From contig BCAA01000005.1 in NCBI GenBank assembly GCA_001305115.1, positions 87,888 to 151,887 on the forward strand: 64,000 bases of DNA. The letters are read 5' to 3'. Position 1 is the stretch's first letter, and every line of letters begins with the position of its first letter. This document shows positions 1 to 11,399 of this stretch, piece by piece. A program made the position numbers and the translations under genes. The notes beneath the pieces are model-generated. The model was not told where the DNA came from, did no database searches, and saw only the letters and a list, made by a program, of their open reading frames with translations. This stretch comes from Clostridia bacterium UC5.1-1E11. GTDB lineage: Bacteria > Bacillota > Clostridia > Oscillospirales > Acutalibacteraceae.

Positions 1-450
1 TCATAGCCAAACCGTCCGTACCGCGCGGCGCAAAAGCCACGCTCCCCTCGCAGGTTCCCTCTACATCGATCCGTTTTCCATCCGGATAAACCACGCAGAT
101 AGCACTGACAAATCGCGCTGTTCGCTGTCCGGCGGGAATCCCTTCCAACTCCCCCAGCAACTTCTCCATTCGCTGTGCATCCGTAGCATCCGGTCCGGCA
201 TAGCGTGCGGAGTACACTCCCGGCGCTCCATGCAGGGCGTCTACCTCTAGCCCGGAATCATCCGCCACGCTGGAAGGCCGGTCTGGTCACAGGCTGCCTT
301 TGCCTTCAAAAATGCATTTTCTGCAAAAGTCTCGCCGGTTTCCTCCACATCCTGCAAATCGGCTGTTGTCACCTCAATATGCAGGGGTTCCAAAATTCGC
401 TGCAACTCCAACAATTTGTTGGGATTGTGCGTCGCCATTACATATTTCAC
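1..450 (-). CDS. rdgB: RdgB/HAM1 non-canonical purine NTP pyrophosphatase (partial, frameshifted)
   Basis: Hydrolyses ITP, dITP and XTP to monophosphates so that they stay out of nucleic acids. The N-terminal signature ATHNPNK and the FAENAFLKAKAA segment are clear. After one frame correction the chain continues with ADDSGLEVDAL and GAPGVYSARYAG to the window edge, so the 3' end lies outside. The start is taken as GTG at 450, eight bases after AAGGAGG; the ATG at 438 lacks such a site. It lies 13 bases downstream of ftsY. Two single-base losses break the frame: near 267 (LPALADDSG expected) and near 9-11 (GTDGFGYD expected, one T missing). Both look like sequencing errors rather than gene decay. 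Confidence 0.85.
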
Positions 451-463
451 AAGCCGCCCCTCC

Positions 464-1372
464 TTATCGTGTAAACAAAGCTTCTGAAAACGCTCTTGCA
501 TCAAATGGCTGCAAATCATCCACCTGCTCGCCCACACCGATAAACTTCACCGGCAACTTGAGCTCCTCACGAATGGCCAATACAACACCGCCGCGCGCGG
601 TACCGTCCAGCTTGGTGAGCACAATCCCGGTGAGGTTGGCGACGTTTTGGAATTCTCGCGCCTGGTTGACGGCATTCTGGCCGGTTGTTGCATCCAAAAC
701 CAATAAAACTTCCTTGTCCGCATCGGGCAACTCACGGTCGATAATGCGGTTGATTTTTGCCAATTCATCCATCAAATTTTTCTTATTGTGCAGACGCCCT
801 GCTGTATCACAAATCACCACATCCGTACCACGGGCCTTGGCCGCTGCAATTGCATCATACACCACGGACGCCGGGTCCGAACCCTCCGGATGCTTCACAA
901 TGTCGCTGCCACTGCGATCTGCCCAGACCTCCAATTGCTCAATTGCCGCTGCACGGAAGGTGTCCGCAGCTGCCAAGAGAACGTGTTTTCGTTCTTGGCG
1001 CAGGCGAGAAGCAATCTTTCCAATTGTGGTGGTTTTTCCCACGCCGTTTACGCCAATTACCAAAATCACCGAAGGTTTGTGTGGACATGCAGCTCCTCAT
1101 CTCCGGCAATCATCTCTGCCACCGTCGTCCGCAGCATCTCAAAAATTTGCGTTGGATCGGTAATCCTCTGTTCCTTGACGCGCTTCTTGACCTCATCACA
1201 GATACGTTCCGCTGTTGGAACGCCCGTGTCGGCCATGACAAGCAACTCTTCCAGCTGTTCAAAGAGAGATTCATCGATTTCTGTATAAGAGCCAAGCATC
1301 GTATCCAAAGATGCGCTAAAGCTTTCCCTGGTCTTTTTTAAGCCTTCTTTTAATTTTTGAAAATAAACCCAT
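464..1372 (-). CDS. ftsY: Signal recognition particle receptor FtsY (two frameshifts)
   Basis: GTPase that docks SRP-ribosome complexes at the membrane for co-translational insertion. The G domain shows GVNGVGKTT (about residue 107), the DTFR segment, DTAGR (about 190) and TKLDGTARGG (about 252). The N domain precedes it. The corrected length, about 302 residues, fits an FtsY without an acidic A domain. The start is ATG at 1372, giving MGLFSKIK, eight bases after AGGTG. One extra A near 1350 (expected MGLFSKIKEGLKKTRESF) and one lost base near 1073 (expected PSVILVIGVNG) break the frame. The gene is essential, so errors in the sequence are the likely cause. It sits downstream of smc, as in many Firmicutes. 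Confidence 0.9.
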
Positions 1373-1418
1373 GATGATTACACCTGCCTATCTGAAAAAT
1401 TCAAAGGACGACAGCTGC

Positions 1419-4400
1419 TTACTTTGCAGCATCCATCCCCAGTTTTTGTTCAATTTCACTCGCACGCAACTCCAAGAGCTTCGACACACCCTCGTCCTGC
1501 ATGGTAACGCCATACAAAACATCCGCTTCTTCCATACTTCCGCGGCGGTGTGTGATGACAATAAACTGCGTATTGTCCGTCATACGCCGTAGATAGGCCG
1601 CAAAACGGTCGACATTGACATCGTCCAATGCAGCCTCAATCTCATCCAGCATACAAAACGGAGGAGGACTCACCTTCATAATCGCAAAATAGAGCGCAAT
1701 CGCCACCAACGCTTTTTCCCCGCCGGATAAGAGTTCCAAATGGGTGACAATTTTTCCGGGAGGCTGAACCGAAATCTCTATGCCGGACCGGAGAATATCC
1801 TCCGGATCGGTCAGGGAGAGGCCCGCCGTTCCACCTCCGAATAATTCCTTGAAGGTCTGCAAAAAGTTCGTGTTGATCTGTTGAAACCGTTCTATAAAGA
1901 GGTCCCGCATCTGACGGGTAAGATCCCCGATTAAACGCTTCAACTCGTCACGGCTTTGCTCAACATCCTCTACTTGCGAATTCAGGAATGCATATCGTTC
2001 GCTAACCTCTTTGTACTCTTCCACAGCCGCTACATTGACGGTTCCCAGAGACTTGATCTTCCCCTTTAATTCATTCAAACGCTTTTGCGCTTGCCCCTCA
2101 TCATCAATGGGTCCAGCGATTTCTTCTGCCTCCCGCCGGGTCAATTCGTATTCTTCCCACAAGCGGCTGATAATTTCATCGTATTCCTTTTGCAGGCTTG
2201 CCTTTCGTTCCTCTAAACGGGCCAATTCATGGCCAACATTCTCCCGCGCGCCAGACTGTTCACGCTCTTTGGCGCGCAACTCCGCGGACGTTTTTCAAAG
2301 GCCATTCTTTGCGCATTGAGCTCTTCGATTCGCGCAATGGAGGCCTTTGCCTGTTCCCGGAGAGAGGCCGCCTCTTGTTTCAAGTCCTCGATACGCTCTT
2401 GCAAGCTGGCAATAGAAGCATAAACCCGCTGCATTTCTTGGCGCAATGCCTCCACGTGACCCACACGGTCTTCCTTTCTGCGCTCGATGTCTGCAATTGC
2501 AGCACGCAGAGATTCAATGTCCTTTTGCGCAGAAAGGCTTTCAATGCGCAACTCCTGTACGTCAACGGACAGAGCATCACAGATTTGGTTTTGTTCACTG
2601 CGGCTGGAACTGACCTCGTTCATCTTTCCCTGTAACACGGAAATCTCGATCGTCATTTCTTCCAGCTTTTGCTCTGCCTGTTTTTGCACAGCGCGCTGTT
2701 CCTCCAGACGTTCTGAAGCAACCGCTTTTTCCTGCGCTAAGGATGCAAGATCTGCCGCAATCGTTTGCCGGTCCGCCTTTGCACGGTCATGCTCTGCTTC
2801 TATGCGAATGCGCTCTTCCTGTGCCGTTGCCAACTCCCCACGCGCACCGGCAAGAGCCGCCTCCGCTGCGCTGGCCTCCTCATTGGCAGAGCGCAAAGCA
2901 GCAGCGGCCTCCTCCGCTTTTTCACGGAGCTGATCTGCTTGCGCACGAATCCGTTCAATATCCGAAGCGCGGCTCAACAGACCGGAATTTCGGGCCAAAG
3001 AACCGCCGGTCAAGGAACCGCCTGTATTGACTACCTGGCCATCCAAGGTAACGATGCGGAAACGGTAACGATAGCGCCGAGCAACCGCAGTGGCAGCATC
3101 CAAATCTTCAGCCACTACAATCCGCCCCAGGAGGGAATGCAAAATCCCATTGTATTGCTCGTCACAGGTACAAAGCTTTCCTGCAATTCCAACTACGCCT
3201 GGACAATCCTCCACCCCCGGTTCGTTGAGCACATTCCCATGGATATTGGATAGCGGCAGAAAGGTCGCACGTCCGCCGTCTCTCTGTTTCAAAAAGCCGA
3301 TGGCGCGCTTTGCATCCTGCTCGCTGCCCACCACGACATTTTGCATGGCCGGGCCCAAAGCGGTTTCAATTGCCACCGCATATTCACGTGGCACTTTAAT
3401 TAGGCGGGAAACCGGCCCATGAATTCCCGGAAGCGTCCCATGCTTTGCCTCTTTCATCACAAGTTTGACGCTCTGGGAAAAACCTTCCAAATTGCGCTCC
3501 AAATCCTCCAACAGGCGTGCACGGCGCGCACATTCATTGGCATCTAAATTGAGCTTTTCACTCTGCTGTTTGGCCGTTTCAGCGCGTTGCCGGCGGGAAT
3601 TGAGCCGCAGTTCATAACCTTTTACCGCATTGGAGAGCGCTTGTATGCGCTCCTGGCTATCCGCCAGCATCTTTGTAAAATCCGCATCACTTTGCTCTAA
3701 CGCCTCTGCACGTTCGTGCTTTTCCGCAAGCGTTTGGTCGACGGTTTGCATCCGCAGCTGAATCTCCGCAATGGTCGACGCAGCTGTCATGGAAGCCAAC
3801 TTTTGTTGTGTCGATTCTGCGGACAATGCACGAATCTGTCGGGAATAGTCGTCGATTTTTGCCGCCGTCTCTCCCATTCCTTTGCGGATCTCTTCCAACC
3901 GCTTCATACAGGCAGCGCTCTCCGCCTCTTTTGCCTCAATAAACGCAGTCTTTTCCGCAATTTCCGCATTTTTTCGCGCGATCTCCTCCTCCATGTCCTT
4001 GCCAGACTGGTCAGACTGCGCAATCTCTCGTTCTATGCGGGCAATATTCTCGCGGTTATGTAAAATGTCGTTTGCAAGGACGGAAGCCTCCCCATCTTTG
4101 GCAACAGCTGCTTCTTCCAAGTGTGCAGCCTCTTGACGGGCCTCGTCCACGCGCGCAGTACAGGCATTTGCCTGCGTAAAATTTTCCTCGATTTGCTGCT
4201 CAATCGCTGCCAGCTGTGTCTCCAATTCGTCATAGTGGCTTTTGGCAATCACAATCCGGTCGTCGTGTTCCCGAAGGACATGTCCGGAACGTTCCAGTGT
4301 ATTGAGCCACAGGCCAATTTCGAGTGTACGTTTTTCAGAGGCAAATTCCAAATAACGCTGCGCCTTTTCAGCTTGCTCCTTCAAAGGCCCAACACGGTCT

Positions 4401-4996
4401 TCTAGTTCGGCGAGAATGTCCCGCAGGCGCAACAGATTTTCCTCCGCCTGATTCAGACGGCGTTCGGATTCTTCTTTCCGATAGCGAAAGCGGGAAATAC
4501 CCGCTGCTTCTTCAAAGATTTCACGCCGATCTTCACTGCGTGCGCCAACGATGCTATCGATCTTCCCTTGCCCAATTATCGAATATCCATCACGGCCCAA
4601 ACCGGTATCCATGAACAGTTCATTGATATCGCGCAGACGAACAGCCACTTTATTGATGAGATATTCGCTATCGCCGGAGCGGTAATACCGGCGCGTCACC
4701 GCTACTGTATCGCTGTCAAAGTCCAAACGCCGGTCGGCGTTGTCAATGGTGAGCGTCACTTCGGCAAACCCCTGGGGCTTTCTCGCTGGCGTCCCGTTGA
4801 AGATCACGTCTTCCATCCGGGTACAACGCAGAGTACGGGTGGATTGCTCTCCCAGCACCCATCTTACCGCATCGCTGATATTGCTTTTGCCGCTTCCATT
4901 CGGCCCCACCACCGCCGTGATACCGCGGTCGAACCGAAGGGTCGTTTTATCCGGAAACGTCTTAAATCCTTGTATTTCCAACGATTTTAAAAGCAA
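1419..4996 (-). CDS. smc: Chromosome partition protein SMC (one frameshift)
   Basis: ATPase core of the condensin that organises and segregates the chromosome together with ScpA and ScpB (not in this window). Walker A GPNGSGKSN is at residues 31-39, followed by a long coiled coil, a hinge around residues 515-650, a second coiled coil, the ABC signature LSGGEKAL near 1095 and Walker B FCMLDEIEAALDD near 1118. The corrected length of about 1190 residues is the family norm. The start is TTG at 4996 with an AAGGA site nine bases upstream; it overlaps the end of the radical SAM gene by 10 bases. A T (plus strand) is missing from the run near 2291-2295: the frame EKRPRSC should read EKTSAELRAKEREQ. 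Confidence 0.93.
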
Positions 4997-6013
4997 ACTG
5001 TCACATCCTTCTTCGAAGAGGCAATAACCAATTGATTTTCCAACACGGTGGGGTCCTCCACCACATAAGCGGTATACCCTCTTTTAAGCAGCTCCATTAC
5101 ATTTGCGCGTTTTTTGGCCGACAACTTTTGATCGCCATTTTGGATTTACTTTGATTTTAATAGTTGCATTGTAAATAAGATTTTCTTCCAACGCTCTTAA
5201 AAGGCCATTGAAGATGCGCCTGCTTTCACAGAGCTCCCGAAAGGCTGGATGCCACGGACCTGCTACACGATCTCTCTCAAGTTCGGGCGTACTGTGCAAT
5301 CCCAAACGAATCACACGAATTCCCTGGCGCTCAAACCCCTCCAACAGTTCCGCACAAAGGTCCACTGCATCTTCTAACGGCATGGGCAAATAGTCACCCG
5401 CGCGATATTTCCTTTCCAAGTCCGTACCGCGCATCACAATTGTCGGATAGATTCGCATCGTATCGGGCTCTAAGGCCGCAAGCCTGTGTGCTGTCTGTTT
5501 TGCTCCTGCAGGCGTGTCGCCATAAAGACCGGTCATCATCTGTAGCCCCAGAGAAAATCCTTCCGAACGGATACATGCGGCGGCTTCCTCCACTTGTACG
5601 GCTGTATGCCCCCTTCCGTTACAGGCAAGCACACAATCGTCCATACTTTGTGCACCGAGTTCGATCGAGGTCACGCCGTATGTCCTCAACAGGGCGAGAA
5701 TTTGACGGTCAATCGCATCCGGACGGGTTGAAATCCGAATCCCCATAAAGGGCCCCTCCCGCACAAACGGTACGGCTGCTTCTAAAAGGGCAACCATGTA
5801 TCCCCGGTCGATTGCCGTAAAACTTCCCCCAAAGAAGGCAATTTCCGCCTGCTCTTCGCCGTTCAGGCATTCCCTGGCTTTTTGGACCACTCTACGTACA
5901 TCATCCGGTGTTGGTTGTTCCCGCTGGCCAGTGATGCTCCGCTGGTTACAAAAGCTGCACTGGTGCGGGCAGCCGTTGTGCGGTACAAAAATCGCCACAT
6001 TGGCATGTCTCAA
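4987..6013 (-). CDS. Elp3/NifB-like radical SAM protein (one frameshift)
   Basis: Radical SAM enzyme of the group usually found between rnc and smc in Clostridia; the substrate is not established. The cluster-binding motif CPHQCSFCNQ (CX3CX2C) lies near residues 14-23, followed by a TIM-barrel core with AFFGGSFTAI and IELGAQSMDD. The C-terminal part carries the NPNGDQKLSAKKRANVMELL stretch typical of this group, but only after removing one extra A near 5144. With that, the stop is at 4987, inside the smc start. The start is TTG at 6013, overlapping the rnc stop in a TTGA junction, which suggests translational coupling. Confidence 0.8.
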
Positions 6014-6689
6014 TAGCCCATCAGCTCCAATGCCTCGCGGGCAGCCTGCTGCTCCGCCTCTTTTTTACTGCGTCCGCCGCCTTTGCCAATCACATTGCTG
6101 TTGAGGTGTACCTCTACAGTGAAATGCTTGTCGTGGTCAGGACCACTTTCCCCTGTGAGCACATATTCCAGATGCTCTTCCGGATTCTGTTGGATGATCT
6201 CCTGCAATGCGGTTTTATAATCCTTAAAAGCTTTAGGCTTCTGGGTTTTGAGCATGGGCAACACAAAGCGCAGGATAAAGCTGCGAGCTTCCTCCATCCC
6301 CGCATCCAGATAAATCGCTGCAATTACGGCTTCGAAAGCATCCGCTAAAATGGAGGAACGGGTGCGTCCGCCAGAATTCTGTTCTCCATGGCTCAACCGC
6401 AGGTAATTTCCAAGATCAATCTGTTTTGCAAATCCACAGCATGCCTTTTCACATACCAAAGCAGCGCGGTTTTGGTGAGATCGCCCTCTGGAAATTCCGT
6501 GTAGTTTTTAAACAAATAATCCGCCACAACAAACCCTAAAACAGAATCTCCTAAAAATTCCAAGCGCTCATTGCTTTCTTCTTTCCCTTTTGCTTCATTC
6601 GCATAGGAGGAGTGGGTCAACGCTGTGACTAGATACTTCTTATTGTGAAAATGATGCCCTAACTTTTCTTCAAATGCTCTATAGTCCAT
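6010..6689 (-). CDS. rnc: Ribonuclease III (one frameshift)
   Basis: Double-strand-specific endoribonuclease for rRNA maturation and mRNA decay. The catalytic signature [11 protein letters not shown] is near residue 42, the second acidic patch [13 protein letters not shown] follows, and a C-terminal dsRNA-binding domain runs from [11 protein letters not shown] to [11 protein letters not shown]. About 226 residues after correction. The start is ATG at 6689 after a GGAGG-like stretch, 18 bases from the plsX stop. One base is lost near 6463: the frame [10 protein letters not shown] should read [13 protein letters not shown]. The gene is part of the plsX-rnc-radical SAM-smc-ftsY run. Confidence 0.92.
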
Positions 6690-6707
6690 CTCTCAGCCTC
6701 CTGCCAA

Positions 6708-7730
6708 TTAGTCCGCCTGATTCTCCTTCGTCTGGCTCTCCTTATAGGCTGCCACGGCAGCGGCGATTTCATCCACAACATTTCCAGCGATATAGGACTT
6801 TGTCAAACGAAGTGCATTTTTCACGGTCTTTGCCTTAGCACTTCCGTGGGTCTTAAACACGGGCTTTGCTGCTCCCATGATCGGCGCCCCGCCGTATTCG
6901 TTATAATCCATGGTCTTTTTGAGATCCTTAATATCCCCTAAAAGTACGGAGGCTGCCAGCTTATTTTTCCAATTTTTGAAGAAAATTCCCTTGAACAACT
7001 GCATCATGACCGTGGTCACACCCTCATACATCTTGAGCAGCATGTTCCCGGTAAAACCATCCGTCACAACCACATCGGCGGCATCGCGCGGTACCTCGCG
7101 CGCTTCAATATTTCCAACAAAGTTCAACCCGGAACTCTTCAACAACGCATAGGCCTCATGCTGCAAATCGCCGCCCTTATGTTCCTCCGTACCGATATTG
7201 GCCAAGCCCACACGCGGATTGGAGACGTTCATTACCTTGTTCATGTAAATTGAGCCCATCACACCGAATTGACGCAACATCTCCGGCTTACAATCGACAT
7301 TGGCCCCACTGTCAATCAACATGAAAAATCCCTTTTCCTTCGGCAAAACTGGCGCAAAAGCCACTCGCTTGATGTTCTTAATACGCTTGACAATCATGGT
7401 TGTACCGACCACAAGGGCTCCTGAGTTGCCGCCCGAGAGAAAACCGTCGCCCTTGCCCTCTGCAAGAAGCTTCAATCCCAAAGCCATGGAACTATTGGAT
7501 TTTTCCTTCAGAATATCGCCCGCATGATCCTCCATGGTAATCACATCCGGGGTATCTGCAATCTCCATGCGGTTCAGCGAAATGTTGTTCTCGTTCGCCA
7601 CACGGCGGATCTCCGCTTCGCTACCAGTGAGCAGGATGTCGATATCCAGCTCGTTTACAGCTTCCGCACAACCCTTCAAAATTTCCAAGGGCGCATTGTC
7701 GCCGCCGAAAGCATCCACTATAATCTTCAT
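6708..7730 (-). CDS. plsX: Phosphate acyltransferase PlsX
   Basis: Makes acyl-phosphate from acyl-ACP, the first step of phospholipid synthesis with PlsY. Intact at 340 residues. The start IIVDAFGGDNAP, the SGGNSGALVVGTTMIV segment, the LIDSGANVDCKPEML patch and the NIGTEEHKG loop are all characteristic of the family. The start ATG at 7730 follows GGCAGGAGG by eight bases. It heads the run plsX-rnc-radical SAM-smc-ftsY-rdgB; the acpP gene often found between plsX and rnc is absent here. Confidence 0.95.
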   Translation of the reverse strand: MKIIVDAFGGDNAPLEILKGCAEAVNELDIDILLTGSEAEIRRVANENNISLNRMEIADTPDVITMEDHAGDILKEKSNSSMALGLKLLAEGKGDGFLSGGNSGALVVGTTMIVKRIKNIKRVAFAPVLPKEKGFFMLIDSGANVDCKPEMLRQFGVMGSIYMNKVMNVSNPRVGLANIGTEEHKGGDLQHEAYALLKSSGLNFVGNIEAREVPRDAADVVVTDGFTGNMLLKMYEGVTTVMMQLFKGIFFKNWKNKLAASVLLGDIKDLKKTMDYNEYGGAPIMGAAKPVFKTHGSAKAKTVKNALRLTKSYIAGNVVDEIAAAVAAYKESQTKENQAD

Positions 7731-7781
7731 CGCGATTACCTCCTGCCGCAGTCGCGGCTATTACTTTGTTTTACTAATTTT

Positions 7782-9087
7782 CTATATATGTTTTAGAAAC
7801 GCATCTAAGCTTTGTAACGAACGCTCTGAGAATGCGGCATAACGGGAACGCTTGTCCCGAATATGTGGAACGATCGGGGGAATCACGCCAAAGTTAGCCC
7901 CCATGGGTTGAAAGTCGCTGTCCCCTCCATCTTGTACATAACGGCTCAACGCACCGATCATCGTTTCGGGCGGAAGCGTGATCGTATGCTTTCCCTGTAG
8001 CCTACGCACCGCATTTCGTCCAGCCATTATTCCGCTTGCAGCGGACTCCATATAGCCTTCCACACCGGTGACCTGTCCCGCAAAGAATAGATTCGGGTGG
8101 GACCGCAGGCTAAAATCGCTGTTCAATACCATTGGGGAATTGAGAAACGTGTTGCGGTGCATCACGCCATAGCGCACAAATTCAGCCTGTTCCAAGCCAG
8201 GAATCAGGCCAAACACCCGTTTTTGTTCGCCAAATTTGAGGTTCGTTTGAAAACCGACCAAATTGTAAAGAGTCCCCTCTCGATCCTCGCGCCGCAGTTG
8301 CACCACCGCCCAAGGCCTGTGTCCTGTGGCCGGATCGCGAAGTCCGACCGGCTTGAGCGGGCCAAAACGAATGGTATCCGGTCCGCGCTGTGCCATCACT
8401 TCAATGGGCATACATCCTTCGTAAACCTTTGGGTCTGCCACATCAAAGTCATGGATTGGCGCCCGCTCCGCGTGAACCAACGCCTCGTAGAAACGCTCGT
8501 ATTCCTCTTTATTCATCGGACAATTTAAATAGGCATCGTCCTCCCCCTTACCATAGCGTGAGGCGGCAAAAATCCGCTCCCGGCCCAAGCTTTCGGCAGT
8601 GACGATAGGGGCTGCCGCATCAAAAACTCAGACATCCTCCACAGAGGGCGGCGATTTGCCCCGCCAACGCGTCGGACGTCAACGGCCCTGTGGCGACCAC
8701 ATGAATGCCATCGGTTGGTAGCTCGGTGACCTCTTCATTACAAATTTGTATCAGCGGATTCCCCCGTATCGCTTTGGTCACTGCCGCAGAAAACGCATGC
8801 CGGTCAACGGCAAGCGCTCCGCCTGCCGGCACACGGCAGAGATCTGCGCATTGCATCAAAAGGGAATCCAGACGCCGCATCTCCTCTTTGAGAAGGCCAG
8901 CTGCACTGTCCACACGTTCTGCCTTCAACGAATTCGAGCAGATCAATTCCGCGAAGCCAGGACTGTGGTGCGCTGGGGAGTACTTTTGCGGCTTCATCTC
9001 CCAGAGTTCCACTTCCACTCCTGCCCGGGCTGCCTGCCACGCAGCCTCACAACCAGCCAGCCCAGCGCCGATCACTCGTATTTTCAT
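7782..9087 (-). CDS. trmFO: Folate-dependent tRNA (uracil-54-C5)-methyltransferase TrmFO (one frameshift)
   Basis: FAD enzyme that uses methylene-THF to make ribothymidine at position 54 of the tRNA T-loop. The N-terminal dinucleotide motif [14 protein letters not shown], the [17 protein letters not shown] segment and the C-terminal [16 protein letters not shown] segment mark the family. About 435 residues after correction. One T is missing from a TTTTT run near 8625: the frame CLSF-stop should read [16 protein letters not shown]. The start is ATG at 9087, 11 bases after topA, so the two are probably co-transcribed. Confidence 0.92.
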
Positions 9088-9098
9088 CGATGTCTCCT

Positions 9099-11204
9099 TT
9101 AAGCCTCGTCTTTATTTTCCTCATCCGGATGTTCCACCCGCTCATAGCCACAGTCGGGAGTAATACAGTAGTACTTGGGATGCTTGCCTTTTTTCTTTAA
9201 CAGCGTTTTTCCACAACGGGGGCATTTTTCCATACTCGGTTCATCCCAAGAGATAAAATCACAATTGGGATATTCTGCACATCCATAGAAGATACGGCCC
9301 TTTTTGGATTTCTTCACAATCACCTTACCGCCACATTTTGGGCATTCCGCTCCTGTCTCCTGCACCAACTTCTTGACGTTTTTGCATTCCGGGTATCCTG
9401 GACAGGCGATAAATTTTCCGTAACGCCCCATCTTGACCACCATTTTACGGCCGCACTTCTCGCAAATAATATCGGTTTCATCCTCTTTCAACTGGATTTT
9501 GACACCCTGCATCTCTTCCTTGGCTTTTTTTAACGTCTTTTCAAAGTCCCCATAAAAATCATGCAGGGTCTCAACCCAATTGATTTTTCCGCTTTGAACT
9601 TCATCCAGTTCTTCTTCCACCTGGGCGGTAAATTTGACATTCACGATTTTCGGAAAACGCTCTTTCATCAGCTTGGTAATGACCTCGCCCAATTCGGTGG
9701 GTTTGAGCGCCTTTCCATCCCGAATCACATATTCCCGCCCTGTGATCGTCGAGATCGTCGTCGCATAGGTGGATGGGCGGCCAATGCCATTTTCCTCCAG
9801 TGCCTTAATCAGCGACGCCTCTGTATACCGGGCCGGCGGTTGGGTAAAATGCTGGTTTCCAGCGATTTCCTTACAACGCAAAGGCATATCCTTTTCCAGA
9901 GGCGGCAAAGCGCCGCTGTCCTCAGAGTCTTCGTCCTTTTTCTCTTCATAAAGGACTGTAAAGCCATCAAATGTGACGGTATATCCAGACGCCTTGAAGA
10001 TATAGTTTTTCGCAGAAATCTCTGCCTGGGTCGTACTCTGCAAACAGTTGGCCATCTGGCACGCAATGAAACGCTCCCAGATCAGTTTATAGAGCTTATA
10101 TTGATCGGAACTCAAACTTTCCTTTACCTGATCCGGAGAAAGACTCGGCATTGTCGGACGAATGGCTTCATGCCCATCCTGCGCATTCTTTTTTGTTTTA
10201 AAATGGCGCGGCGTATCCGGCAGATACTTCTTCCCCCATCGCTCCAAAATATAGTCGGCAGCATCCTTGAGCGCATCCTCCGACAAACGCAGAGAGTCGG
10301 TTCTCATATAGGTAATCAAACCGACCGCTCCCATTCCTTCGATTTCTACACCTTCGTAGAGTTCCTGCGCAGCCTTCATGGTGCGGCGGGCCTGAAAACC
10401 CAGGCGGCGGGAAGCCTCTTGCTGCAACGTAGAGGTGATAAACGGCGGCGCCGGAGATTTGCGGCGCGTTCCCTTTTTGAGTTTGGAAATTTTATAGTCC
10501 GCTCCTTCCAGTTCTGCGAGGATACGGTCCGCCTGCTCTTTATTTTCAATCTCGATCTTTCCATTTTCATCGCCGTAGAATGTCGCAGGGAAAGCCTTAC
10601 GGGAACCTTTGGGAATCATCTTCGCATCAATGGTCCAATACTCTTTTGGAACAAATTTGCGGATCTCCTCCTCGCGGTCCACTACCAGCCGGACCGCTAC
10701 GGACTGTACGCGCCCCCCAGAGAGGCCCCGTCGAATCTTTTGGGAAAGAAATGGGCTGAGTTTATAGCCTACAAGCCGGTCCAAAATGCGCCGCGCCTGT
10801 TGTGCATTGACCAAATCCATATCGATGCTGCGGGGATGCTCCATCCCATTGGTGACACCCGTCTTTGTAATCTCATTGAATGTCACACGGTTTTCGTCCT
10901 CTGTCTTTAAATCGAGCAGATAGGCCAAATGCCAAGAAATTGCCTCCCCCTCACGGTCCGGGTCAGTCGCCAGAAACACGTAGTCGCTTTTCTCCGCTTT
11001 TTCCTTTAATTCGTCTACCAGCTTTTCCTTGCCCTTAATCACTTCATACTTCGGTTTAAAATCTTTTTTAATATCAACGCTCAACCGGTTTTCCGGTAAA
11101 TCGCGCACATGTCCCATAGACGCTATCACATCATACCCGGGACCTAAATATTTCTTAATCGTCTTCGCTTTTGCCGGCGATTCCACAATCACCAATTTCG
11201 ACAT
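9099..11204 (-). CDS. topA: DNA topoisomerase I
   Basis: Type IA topoisomerase that relaxes negative supercoils. Intact, 701 residues. TOPRIM domain with DPDREGE at 81-87; catalytic tyrosine Y299 in GLITYMRTDS; the C-terminus carries three four-cysteine zinc fingers (CEKC...CPGYPEC, CPKC...CAEYPNC, CPRC...CITPDC), the usual Firmicutes layout. The start is ATG at 11204. It lies downstream of dprA but is separated from it by two terminator-like hairpins, so it may have its own promoter in the 11.2-11.3 kb gap. Confidence 0.96.
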   Translation of the reverse strand: MSKLVIVESPAKAKTIKKYLGPGYDVIASMGHVRDLPENRLSVDIKKDFKPKYEVIKGKEKLVDELKEKAEKSDYVFLATDPDREGEAISWHLAYLLDLKTEDENRVTFNEITKTGVTNGMEHPRSIDMDLVNAQQARRILDRLVGYKLSPFLSQKIRRGLSGGRVQSVAVRLVVDREEEIRKFVPKEYWTIDAKMIPKGSRKAFPATFYGDENGKIEIENKEQADRILAELEGADYKISKLKKGTRRKSPAPPFITSTLQQEASRRLGFQARRTMKAAQELYEGVEIEGMGAVGLITYMRTDSLRLSEDALKDAADYILERWGKKYLPDTPRHFKTKKNAQDGHEAIRPTMPSLSPDQVKESLSSDQYKLYKLIWERFIACQMANCLQSTTQAEISAKNYIFKASGYTVTFDGFTVLYEEKKDEDSEDSGALPPLEKDMPLRCKEIAGNQHFTQPPARYTEASLIKALEENGIGRPSTYATTISTITGREYVIRDGKALKPTELGEVITKLMKERFPKIVNVKFTAQVEEELDEVQSGKINWVETLHDFYGDFEKTLKKAKEEMQGVKIQLKEDETDIICEKCGRKMVVKMGRYGKFIACPGYPECKNVKKLVQETGAECPKCGGKVIVKKSKKGRIFYGCAEYPNCDFISWDEPSMEKCPRCGKTLLKKKGKHPKYYCITPDCGYERVEHPDEENKDEA

Positions 11205-11321
11205 CTATCCATACACCTCTTTCATGTCGTATAGCGCTCAGGCCATACCATTGCGGGCGCTCCATTTCCCCGCACAACAACCTTCCTATATATCTATGTC
11301 ACATAAAACAATGTTGATCTC

Positions 11322-11398
11322 TAAAAAATGCAAAGTCTTTTAGACTTTGTGAAAACCTGCCCTTTCCATAAACACCCATTGGGCAGGCTTTCATAAAG
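11322..11398 (-). terminator. Two tandem terminator-like hairpins after dprA
   Basis: Read on the minus strand. The first hairpin is CCTGCCC/GGGCAGG (11381-11387 and 11356-11362), followed by TTTTC. The second is CAAAGTCT/AGACTTTG with a three-base loop (11331-11349), followed by CATTTTTT. Together they should end transcription coming from dprA. Confidence 0.7.
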
Positions 11399-11399
11399 C

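Noticed and set aside
300..1163. 287-residue open frame on the plus strand
   Set aside because: Antisense to rdgB and ftsY, with no conserved motif.
9561..10910. 449-residue open frame on the plus strand
   Set aside because: Antisense shadow of topA; composition is biased and no family or ribosome site is visible.
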